Source: Bolinopsis microptera (lineage: Eukaryota > Ctenophora > Tentaculata > Lobata > Bolinopsidae). From it: a DNA stretch of 64,000 bases. The translations under genes were made by a program, and so were the position numbers. Location of the stretch: contig NC_087083.1 in the NCBI RefSeq assembly GCF_026151205.1, positions 4,196,460 through 4,260,459 on the forward strand. The letters are read 5' to 3'. Each line of letters begins with the position of its first letter. Position 1 is the first letter of the stretch. Shown piece after piece: positions 46,101 through 55,188 of this stretch. The notes beneath the pieces are model-generated. The model did no database searches, was not told the DNA's origin, and was given only the letters and a program-made list of their open reading frames with translations.

Positions 46101-47914
46101 CTTCAGGTGCCTCCAGATTATAGGGACGTTAGTCTCCGGTACGTATCGGAAGCCATTCAGGACAGGGTTCTCCGAGCCTTATTTGCGTCCAGGGACAAAC
46201 TGAAGATTGGTTGCCATTGTGGATTGCGATAACTGATCTCCATACCGCTGTCCTATATGTACTCATGTAGGCTGTGTCCTGTGATGTGATCGACAGTGTA
46301 CAGCTAGCACAATCCTGTCCTCAACTAGTCAATCACGTATCACTGGATTAGTTCTCAATGGATCACATCAGCATTAGATAAATGGGAGCAACGGGCGCCA
46401 AATTGTAGTTTGAATGTGGGAAAATTTAGAGATTTTACCGGCATATCCTCTAAAACCATCTAATTTGTTCAATTTTAGGGGGGGCCAAACGGGAGGGGGC
46501 CGCCAACAGGCAACGTTACGCCACTGCCTCGGACGTAGAAATTTAACATTCAAAATCGTTATTGGTTTATCTCGATAATTTGGTACCGATAACCGAGAAA
46601 TTTTTAAAAATCCTCGGACGTAGAAATTTAACATTGAATCCTTGAAAAATATTCTTTTTCAATGGTAATTCTAGGCATTAGCACAATAATTACTGTCGTG
46701 AACCGCTAATACGCCATACCTATAACTTATTCCATTTAATTTATTTAATTTTTATTTAATTTTCCATTCCCAATTTAAATACAGAGTACCCAACAATAGG
46801 TTCAATAGGTAGGAACTCACCTGTATAATATAATACTAATATACCTATACCCAACAATAGGTAGTATTAGGAACTCACCTGAAAATCCCCACAGCAGATA
46901 AGGATATCTATTTTATTACCAGTTTCTCTCTCTGACTGTATTATAGACTCGTATATGTTATCTAATTCTCCGTGACTGCATCCTTGCACTGCAATCTGAA
47001 GTACAATGTATTATAGACTTGTTAATTTACATCTATTGATTGATTGGCGCTAATATTGTAGACTATTGTTTTTCCACTGTTTGGGAACTAGAGTGTTAAG
47101 TAATAAGTTAGACCCAAACTAAACAATAAATAAGAATACAAAATTTTAAGAATACAAATTTGAATTTTGATCTTTTATCTTTATTACAGATTATACATAT
47201 CATAGATAACCATAAAAGCCGCGCGTCGGCTGATTGCCTCAACTTGGATTAATAGTTATTTCAGTTGACAGAAGCTGAAGGACGGCAGCTCAAAAGGCTC
47301 AGTGCACCATCGACAAGATCAAGGACTCGAGTGCCAATAATGGATTTTCCGAACCCACTCAGAGCAACAATCCCGGAGTGGAACGATCCAATGATGGGAA
47401 GTTTAGCAGTATAAATAGAAATGAACGCTTAAACCATGTGTTCAATTGTGGAAATTATTGGTTGTTTAATTTATCTGATAACTATATAACAAGTAAATAA
47501 TTCAATAAATTCAAAACATTCCAAAAGTAAATAATTCATACCTGAAATTGCCAAACTATGGTATTAATAAGCCAATTAAGATCTGAAAAACACCCATAAG
47601 AAGCAACTCCCAACTTTAATTTCAAACTATTAAGTAAGGATATCTACTGATTTTATTAAGTGAAAAGTATGTACCAACAATGTTATAATATGAAAAACAG
47701 ATTTTTTTATGAATTTGACTGATTAAATTCCGCCTTTCTTACAATTTCACGTTTGATTTAATAAACTATGATGGTTATAATATATGAATTTGACTTTTTA
47801 GAGTGCTTATCTTAAATGTTTTACAGGCTCTAATGATGTAGTTTTACGAAGATTTCAAGCCGTACAAAAACAGACTTTAGTATAACTGTATACTAAGTAA
47901 TAACTCACCCTCAT
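40175..47914 (-). CDS. DBR1: DBR1 lariat-debranching enzyme, 10 exons
   Basis: Metallophosphoesterase that cuts the 2'-5' bond of intron lariats in the nucleus. Exons: 47914-47909 (only ATG AGG), 46995-46879, 45372-45215, 44484-44393, 42885-42724, 42512-42432, 41688-41571, 41384-41318, 40839-40726, 40351-40175. Joined: 363 aa. Family motifs: GCSHGELD near the N-terminus, CCGDFQ (36-41), GGNHEAS (82-88), [13 protein letters not shown] and [13 protein letters not shown] (173-177), GHLHVKF (225-231), FLALDKCLP, and FCAKLG at the C-terminal domain end. The protein stops four residues after CAKLG, so the long acidic tail of vertebrate DBR1 is missing. Alternatively a donor at 40192 could lead to an unseen last exon. 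The two-codon first exon is supported because MR+[10 protein letters not shown] matches the family N-terminus. Confidence 0.95.
40668..40710. repeat. two 21-bp minisatellite units in DBR1 intron 9
   Basis: ACACTGGTTACCGTGACAAC and one more unit, the same family as at 36035 and 39885. Confidence 0.75.
41811..42161. mobile_element. poly-G/C-ended 351-bp TIR element
   Basis: Ends: 11 G then GTACCAATGGCATAAA, and the inverse ending in 26 C. Flanked by TTAGCT (41805-41810 and 42162-42167), a 6-bp target-site duplication. Arms repeat GGCATAAATGGCATACG and TTTATTGGCCAATTCTCC. In DBR1 intron 6. Confidence 0.85.
42886..44240 (-). repeat. 13-bp array of acceptor-like units, DBR1 intron 4
   Basis: Unit GTATTTACCCCAG on the minus strand (with longer AAGTTATTTACCCCAG variants), dozens of copies. 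Every unit ends in a pyrimidine-containing CCCCAG acceptor and begins with GTATTT. The exon 5 acceptor is the last unit: exon 5 itself starts GTATTTACAAG. Interrupted by a retrotransposon piece at 43275-43890. Confidence 0.92.
43275..43890 (-). mobile_element. non-LTR retrotransposon 3' fragment
   Basis: Minus-strand frame 43873-43673 ([19 protein letters not shown] ... [11 protein letters not shown]) resembles the C-terminal end of CR1/Jockey-type RT ORFs, followed by AT-rich 3' UTR and an A-rich tail with TATTTGTTTTATT repeats. Inserted in the 13-bp array, 5'-truncated. Confidence 0.6.
44485..44571 (-). repeat. partial duplicate of DBR1 exon 4 with acceptor
   Basis: A 68-bp unit (first 45 bases of exon 4 plus its ACTTACAG acceptor) occurs just upstream of the real exon. 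68 is not a multiple of 3, so only the proximal acceptor at 44484 preserves the frame. Confidence 0.85.
45373..46878. other. DBR1 intron 2, repeats and transposon debris
   Basis: Contains CGACATCTGTCCGA repeats (45535-45610), a GATCTGAG(C/T)CATCC repeat (45695-45765), two copies of TTTATCTCGATAATTT (near 45486 and 46567), and near 46480-46530 a sequence ending GTTACGCCACTGCC that resembles a DNA-transposon terminus. 45840-46340 is GC-richer and unrecognised. Confidence 0.5.
46996..47908. other. DBR1 intron 1
   Basis: AT-rich, with a GC-richer foreign-looking patch at 47215-47400. No gene seen. Confidence 0.5.
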
Positions 47915-48039
47915 TATTGCAAATTATCTGAGATTCTCTCACAAACTTTCTCCCTCTACATCATGAACATTTTTCCTGAATAAAAGTTAATCACAAAGTT
48001 GATTAAAATACATGTTTACCTGATAAAATCTCTAGTATT

Positions 48040-48450
48040 TGATATTTAGGCTTGAGACAAATCCGAATACTGACTGAAATCAGCTTTGAACTTGATAAAA
48101 GGGAACGGTATACCATTCTGATGATGTGTAAGATCCTTCACAATATTAGGTTCACAAAAACATCCAGACATGGTACCCGAGCAATCATCCCTTCCCTGTC
48201 TAGGTTGAGTTCCTCGAGCAACCAGACACTCTATGACAGCTCATTTGCAGTAAGAGGACCAAAACTATGGAACTAGGTGCCTGACAGTATTAAAGCTGAA
48301 GCTACTTTTGACTCGTTTAAAGTCAGTTTGTCCAAGTTTCTTGCTTTGATACCCGACAACCCTCCGATTTCCGGTTATAGCTGCAGCTGGTCCAATTCCC
48401 TGGTAGACTTTTCACCATTGAGGTGGTCAGACATCTGATGACCCTTCCTG
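48040..48450 (+). pseudogene. L2/CR1-type RT 3' fragment
   Basis: Frame RYTILMMCKILHNI ... SFAVRGPKLWN, then a TAG, then VPDSIKAEATFDSFKVSL and IPDNPPISGYSCSWSNSLVD. This is the C-terminal end typical of non-LTR RT ORFs, broken by one stop. Related to the fragment at 60244-60960. Confidence 0.8.
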
Positions 48451-48822
48451 CTACGAGGATAAACTCTACCAAAATAACCAAAGTAAGTAAGAAAATGAAA
48501 CAATGACATTGCACGATAGAAATTTGATTAAATTGAATGAAATATATACAAAAAATGTTAATTTAACTTTTTTTTAACAAATGTCCACATTATAAAGCAA
48601 TCTATAATACAATAAAAGCTGTCTATACTGTGCCTCTCTATGCCAGGAACCTTGAAATACTGGCCCTCTTCTTTTTCCCTGATTTTTGGTCAATGTTTTG
48701 ATATTTCCGAAAGTAATGTGATTTTTGAGTGCTCACATCTGATTTGATGGTAATGAGTGAACTGAGTATTCCAATTTCCATCAACATCCCAACACACAAC
48801 ACACATTCAAGGCCCCTAATGG
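48451..48822. other. no gene seen
   Basis: AT-rich unique sequence upstream of DBR1 and beside the GGA-rich element. Confidence 0.5.
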
Positions 48823-48828
48823 AGTATA

Positions 48829-51401
48829 GGGGGGGGGTGTCATGTCCGTCCATGTCCGCCTATGTCCTGTCCTTTTTGGATTCTATGAGACAACGGACGT
48901 GTTTTTTGGGACATTGGCGGACACGGACGGACATTGGCGGACTCGGACGGACATTGGCGGACTCGGACGGACATTGGCGGACTCGGACGGACACTGGCGG
49001 ACCCGGACGGACATTGGCGGACTTGGATGGACATTGGTGGACATTAGCGGACATTGGTGGACATTAGCGGACAAACATTTTGAGGACTGAAGAGTACTGA
49101 AGAGTACTGAGGAGGATGGCTGAGAAGGATGGCTGAGGAGGATGGCTGAGGAGGATGACTGAGCGGGATGACTGAGGAGGTTGACTGTGAGGGAGGTTTA
49201 GGATCAGGAAGACCCAGGAGGAGGAGGACCCAGAAGGAGGACCTAGGAGGAGGAGGAGGAGAACTGAGGAGGATGACTGAGGAGGAGAAGGACTCAGGAG
49301 GAGGACTGAGGAGGACTGAGAAGGAGGAGGACTGAGGAGGATGGCTGAGGAGGATGGCTGAGGAGGATGACTGAGAGGGAGGAGGAGGAGGAAGAGGAGG
49401 AAGAGGACTGAGGAGGAGGAGGAGAAGGACTGAGGAGGAGAAGGAGGACCCAGGAGGAGGAGGACCCAGGAGGAGGACCCAGGAAAAGGCCCCAGGAGGA
49501 GGAGGAGGACTGGGGAGGAGGAGAACTGTTGAGGACTGATGAGGAGGACTGAGGACGAGGAGGAGGAGTAGGAGGAGGACTGAGGAGGGGAGGAGGAAGA
49601 GGACTGGGGAGGATCAGGAAGACCCAGGAGGACCCAGGAGGAGGAGGAGGACCCAGGAGGAGCACTGAAGAGGACTGAGGAGGAGGACTGACGATGACTG
49701 AGAAGGAGGAGGACTGAGGAGTACTGAGGAGGATGGCTGAGGAGGATGGCTGGGGAGGATGGCTGAGGAGGATGACTGAGGAGGATGACTGAGAGGGAGG
49801 AGGAGGAGGACTCAGGAGGAGGACTCAGAAGGAAGAGGAGGAGGACTCAGGAGGAGGACTCAGGAGGAGGACTGATGAGAAGGATGAGGAGGAGGACCCA
49901 GGAGGAGGAGGACTGAGGACCGAGGAGGAAGAGGTGGAGGATGAAGAGGAGGAGGAGGACCCAGGAGGAGGAGGACTGAGGAGGAGGACTGAGGAGGAGA
50001 AGGAGGACCCAGGAGGAGGAGGACTGGGGAGGAGGAGAACTGTTGAGGACTGATGAGGAGGACTGAGGACGAGGAGGAGGAGTAGGAGGAGGACTGAGGA
50101 GGGGAGGAGGAAGAGGACTGGGGAGGATCAGGAAGACCCAGGAGGACCCAGGAGGAGGAGGAGGACCCAGGAGGAGGAGGAGGACTGAGGAGGACTGAGG
50201 AGGACTGAGGAGGACTGAGGAGGAGGACTGACGATGACTGAGAAGGAGGAGGACTGAGGAGTACTGAGGAGGATGGCTGAAGAGGATGGCTGGGGAGGAT
50301 GGCTGAGGAGGATGACTGAGGAGGATGACTGAGAGGGAGGAGGAGGAGGACTCAGGAGGAGGACTCAGAAGGAAGAGGAGGAGGACTCAGGAGGAGGACT
50401 CAGGAGGAGGACTTAGGAGAAATGAGAAGGAGGACTGAGGAGAACTGAGGAGGAGGAGGAGGAGGAGGACTGAATAGGAGGAGGAGAAGGAGGGAGACTG
50501 GGAGAGGACTGGGGAGGAGGAGGACTGATGAGAAGGATGAGGAGGAGGACCCAGGAGGAGGAGGACTGAGGACCGAGGAGGAAGAGGTGGAGGATGAAGA
50601 GGAGGAGGAGGACCCAGGAGGAGGAGGACTGAGGAGGAGGACTGAGGAGGATGGCTGAGGAGGATGACTGAGAGGGAAGAGGAGGAGGAGGAGGAGGACT
50701 CAGGAGGAGGAGGAGGACTCAGGAGGACTGAGAAGGAGGAGGAGGAGGAGGAGGACTGAATAGGAGGAGGAGGAGGGGGACTGGGGGAGGACTGAGGAGG
50801 AGGATGGAGGACTGAGGAGAAGGATGAGGAGGAGGACTGAGGAGGACTGAGGACTGAGGAGGAAGAGGAAGAGGATGAAGAGGAGGAGGAGGACCCAGGA
50901 GGAGGACTCAGGAGGAGGAGGAGGACTCAGGAGGAGAAGGACTGAACTTGAGGACTGATGAGGAGGACTGAGGACGAGGAGGAGGAGTAGGAGGACTGAG
51001 GAGGGGAGGAGGAAGAGGACTGAGGAAGATCAGGAAGACCCAGGGGGAGGAGGAGGAAGAGTAGGAGGAGGAAGCATCTAAATGTTATTTCCATTTTTGT
51101 CCATTTTTGTCCGTTTTTGTCCGCTCTATTTTTTGTCCGTTTTGAAAATATAGGGTACCGAACGGACAAAAAACATGATCCCCCTATAACAGCAAAAATT
51201 GAACATTTTATTTAGCAATTTAGGTGTCCATTAATGTCCGCCTATGTCCGTCTATGTCCGCCTATGTCCGTCTATGTCCGCCTATGTCCGCCTATGTCCG
51301 CCTATGTCCGTCTATGTCCGCCTATGTCCTGTCCTTTTTGGATTCTATGAGACAAGCGGACATAGACGGACGTGACACCCCCCCCCCCCCCCCCCCCCCC
51401 C
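48829..51401. mobile_element. poly-G/C-ended foldback element with GGA-rich core
   Basis: Left end 9 G then TGTCATGTCCGTC; right end is the inverse with 24 C. Flanked by AGTATA (48823-48828 and 51402-51407), a 6-bp target-site duplication. Subterminal TGTCCGCC(T)ATGTCCG repeats at both ends and a shared direct block CCTTTTTGGATTCTATGAGA (about 48870 and 51332). Core 49090-51060 is AGGAGGA(C)TGAGGAGG minisatellite with two long near-identical segments (about 49560-49830 and 50060-50370). No protein-coding gene. Confidence 0.8.
51065..51190 (-). mobile_element. nested terminus shared with the 62186 element
   Basis: Read on the minus strand, this stretch (CCCCC, ATCATGTTTTTTGTCCG, ...GATGCTTCCTCC) matches 62186-62340 in order and spacing. 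It is the right end of an inner TCC/GGA element inside the larger one. Confidence 0.75.
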
Positions 51402-51448
51402 AGTATATGAAACACAGCAGTGGCGTAGAAAAGCAGGTTTTTTAAACA

Positions 51449-51754
51449 TCAGGTATCCAGGTCCCCAACATCATCTACCTCAGGGAACATTTCCGTATAG
51501 ATCTGTTTAGTTGATGTGTCTCTCAAACGAGCCATGTGTCCTATCAGCTCCTGAGCAGTGTCTTTAACCTCGTTGTACTGATGTAACAGGTCAAGGTAAT
51601 AGTCAACGTCTTTAGAAGTAATATCTTTGTATTCTGTCAGCTCTTTTCCTACATTTTCTAGTTTCTCTCCAACAGAACACAGATCTCTTAATTCTGGCGA
51701 GTCGTTTTCAGATTTACACTGGCTTTTTTCTTGAGGTGTGCTTGCAGAACTCAT
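51449..51754 (-). CDS. SWI5: SWI5 recombination accessory protein
   Basis: Small coiled-coil partner of SFR1 that supports RAD51-type strand exchange. Single open frame of 101 aa from the ATG at 51754 (in-frame ATGs at 51790 and 51859 would extend it but look like intron or UTR). The C-terminal half LDLLHQYNEVKDTAQELIGH followed by MARLRDTSTKQIY fits the conserved SWI5 core (LLHxYNxxKDxxQxxxGxxA); the N-terminal half is acidic and helical. Length is close to fission yeast Swi5 (85 aa). The 3' end is about 45 bp from the poly-C end of a foldback element. Confidence 0.85.
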   Translation of the reverse strand: MSSASTPQEKSQCKSENDSPELRDLCSVGEKLENVGKELTEYKDITSKDVDYYLDLLHQYNEVKDTAQELIGHMARLRDTSTKQIYTEMFPEVDDVGDLDT

Positions 51755-52644
51755 CCATAGGACTACGAATACATTTTGAGGGAAATCCATGTTAGACTTA
51801 AAGTAGACATTACTGGAAAATTTGTTAAAAATTTTAAAAAAGGGGGACCCCCAACCCATGTAGCAGGTAGCAGAGACACCTCACAGCAAGTAGACCAAAG
51901 TGGCTTTTGCTTGTGAACTGTGCATCAACTACCCGCCCAAGCAGTGGGTTGGAAGTCCTCCCTGAGATCATTTCGTCCGTAAAATTGTATACATTACTGG
52001 AAAATACATTTGGGAAATAGCAGAAATCGGTGTTATAAATTTTGAAATAGATTTCATTAGAAAGGAATAGACTGTTAACCAGGGTAACTACTTCATCTTT
52101 TAAGGACAATTAATTCCTATTGGACTCCTAGCAGAGCAGTTGTTTCGTACAATTCCGTAAATTATTTATATAGATGATTTTTTGATCAATTAGAAATATT
52201 TTTAGTGAATATTTGCTTTATTTACCTGATCTGATAATTTAAATTATGCTCATATAATGATAAAACAGCTATGTTTTTCAATAAAACATATAGATAAGTT
52301 ATAGCAGCACTAGGCATCCAGTCATAAGTATTTGGGTAAGGCAGAACATGAAAGTGTAAACAAACTTTGTCAGACAAGCAAAATTAGCACAAAGGAATAA
52401 TAAACGGTAGAATGATGCATTATATGATTTAAAACACCAACCCAACTACAGAAAGTCGAAAACTTGCTATGAACCTATAATTTTAAACCTGGTTCGGCTT
52501 AAATACTATAATTTATGCTGGAAACCGCAATAACGAATGCATCATTTGTATCACGTCGTGACCCCCACGGTCGTTTCACTATGGTATCAAATAAACCAAT
52601 TCAGTATCAACAAACCACGATAAACTATGTAGAAGATAAGAGGT
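51755..52644. other. SWI5 upstream region, no further gene
   Basis: Contains a duplicated AT-rich piece (CATTACTGGAAAAT at 51807 and 51991). The 91-codon minus frame at 51834-52109 is not recognised. 52548-52585 has a block (GACCCCCACGGTCGTTTCAC) repeated at 54479-54498. Confidence 0.45.
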
Positions 52645-53345
52645 ATAAATCAAGAGGCTTGCATATAATGAACACATTGACACGGGTGCAGAGTTGAGTC
52701 TGTACGGAACCTAGTAGTTTCAGATCCTTGTTTAACTTGCCGTACAGCAAGGTCATCCACTACTTTAGCCCGGCGAGGCACATAACTCCCTCTACAACTC
52801 CATGACAAATGTTTCACATATACTAGCCGAGTTCACAAGTTATATCCTTGTGTTTGAGAAGAGCTCGTTAGAACTGCTTCCTTTCCCTTCAGTATCCCAC
52901 AGTCTCTCGAGTTTCGTAACTGCCAGAGAACTCTCTTAAACAATTACTAGACTCGGTGATTATAAATCAAGAGGCTTGCATATAATGAACATATTGACAC
53001 GGGTGCAGAGTTGAGTCTGTACGGAACCTAGTAGTTTCAGATCCTTGTTTAACTTGCCGTACAGCAAGGTCATCCACTACTTTAGTTCGGCGAGGCACAT
53101 AACTCCCTCTACAACTCCATGACAAATGTTTCACATATACTAGCCGAGTTCACAAGTTATATCCTTGTGTTTGAGAAGAGCTCGTTAGAACTGCTTCCTT
53201 TCCCTTCAGTATCCCACAGTCTCTCGAGTTTCGTAACTGCCAGAGAACTCTCTTAAACAATTACTAGACTCGGTGATTATAAATCAAGAGGCTTGCATAT
53301 AATGAACATATTGACACGGGTGCAGAGTTGAGTCTGTACGGAACC
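52645..53345. repeat. 317-bp tandem repeat, 2.2 copies
   Basis: Units start at 52645, 52962 and 53279 (ATAAATCAAGAGGCTTGCAT); nearly identical, non-coding in all frames over a full unit. Function unknown. Confidence 0.9.
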
Positions 53346-53654
53346 TTGAGTCTGTATGTCACAAATAGAGCCGACTCTAGAGGAAAGAGCATAAAAACGA
53401 TAGGAAATAGTATGAATGGGTACTCCACATCAAAGAAAATACATGAAAACATAGTTAGTAATCAAATTACACATCAAAAAGATGACCAAATAGGGTTGAA
53501 AGGAGTTTCGAAATGCGACAATAATACTGAAAAACAACCTAGGTATTCTTGTGAAAATATGACAGTATTTGCTTTAGCGCTCGATTTTCATACCACGGTG
53601 TAAATTTTCGAAAATATGCGCGGCGCACCTACAATTTTAGTTCCATTAAAAATT
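53346..53654. other. no gene seen
   Basis: Includes a 91-codon + frame (53328-53603) without a recognisable domain. Confidence 0.4.
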
Positions 53655-53920
53655 AATTTTTTGGTCAACAAAAATTTTTTGCGCGCAATTTATTTTTGGT
53701 ACTTATATGCTATATTTTGGAAATTTAAAAAAATATGTCTTGTAATAACAACTATTTTAAATATAATACATTAAATATAATGTTGAGTCAACATTATATT
53801 TAATGTATTATATTTAAATTAGTTTTTATTACAAGACATATTTTTTTTAATTTCCAAAATATTGAATATAGCATATAAGTACCAAAAATAAATTGCGCGC
53901 AAAAAATTTTTACCACTTTT
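53655..53920. mobile_element. near-perfect 265-bp hairpin (MITE-like)
   Basis: Arms of about 128 bp meet at AATGTTGAGTCAACATT (centre near 53789). Outer ends share GCGCGCAATTTATTTTTGGT. AT-rich, no coding. Confidence 0.85.
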
Positions 53921-54179
53921 TTAGATTTTTACCCGGGTAAAAATAAAGCGATTTTTAAAATTTGTATATCATCTTGTGCGGCTGTGTTTTAGCTATCTAC
54001 ATGCAAGTTTTATCGGCATGCCGACAAAGTTAACTTGTTCAAAATATCAAACAACATGGTTTTTGGCCTATTTTTGGCCCAAAAATCGATTTTTTGCGAT
54101 TTTACCCGGGTAAAATCAGTCTAATCATCTTGAAACCACTTTTAATCGATGCTACGGTCTAAATAGTACGTCTAGTAAG

Positions 54180-54800
54180 GTGTATCTGGTTCACCTAACC
54201 ATGTGCTTTTGCGCCACTGCGGGCGCGCGCCATTGCAAGCGCAAGGCCTCTGGATAGAGCAATGTATTTGGGGTGCCTAGCGTATCGAGCAGACAATGCC
54301 CGTAATCGAGTCTTTACTACATGGGGACCCCTGTAGAGTTTTAATTACGATACAGGGGAGTTCACATAGCCATGTGTCTACGCGTACTGCGTGACGCGCT
54401 TGTTTCACGGCGGTCGCGCGCTACTGCAAGCGAGAGGGCTCTGGTTAGAGCAACAGGGGAGCTTTGTATCACGTTGCGACCCCCACGGTCGTTTCACTGT
54501 GGTGAAACCCCTTTATCGTCCTGATGATACAGGGGAGCCGCGCACTTCGTGCGCGGCGGGTCATACAACGTATGACAAGGGGAGCCGGCGCGCATGCGCA
54601 CTCGCGCGCGGCTTGACACACGCTGCAACCCCTTTTGATCGCGCGCGAAGCTCGCGCGGCCGGCCGGCCGCAAAAGGGGCACACCATCTAGGGAATTGTA
54701 CTATTTGGCGGGACCCAGAATATGGCTCCCTATTATGTGATTTGACCATATTTGGATGTAATTGCTTCAGATGAAGAGAAATGACGCGCGCGCGTTATCG
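54180..54800. other. GC-rich island with repeated modules
   Basis: Strong local GC and CpG content in an AT-rich region. Two diverged copies of a module of about 120 bp (near 54190-54275 and 54365-54455) share CCATGTG, GCGCGC(C)ATTGCAAGCG and CTCTGG(T)TAGAGCAA. Several CAGGGGAG words and palindromic GC blocks (GCCGGCCGGCCGC). Open frames here are by-products of GC content. Confidence 0.6.
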
Positions 54801-55188
54801 AGACATTTTATTGCATTACTGTTAACAAAGATCTATCTATTTACAAATTTTTCCTTAACAATTTCAATAATAATGTTTTTATTTCTTGTTAACACTTTAA
54901 TGTTAGAAAAATGAAGAGAAATAGTGTTAATTTTTTGCAAAAATTGTGTAATTTGTTTCAATTTGTCAATAATTGATCATCAAGCCGCGCACTTTTAAAA
55001 CATGTCCAACATATCTCCGCAAGCAGTTAGGTCTGCATCCTATATAAGCTAAAACGCTCTTTTCAGTTCTTTTTGCCATTTTTGATTGTTCAACTGCAGA
55101 GTGAAAATAATATGTGGACTTTTATTATATTTTTGCTTCGTTTTTTGGATACCCACAGTAGTTTATATCTTTGAGTGATTAAATATTA
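54801..55188. other. no gene seen
   Basis: AT-rich left flank of the large foldback element. Confidence 0.5.

Noticed and set aside
48729-49090. Several 60-112-codon frames rich in DGHWRTRT or VRPSPPMS
   Set aside because: They are translations of a short TGTCCG-containing repeat in the foldback element terminus.
51834-52109. 91-codon minus frame upstream of SWI5
   Set aside because: No family resemblance; overlaps a duplicated AT-rich piece.
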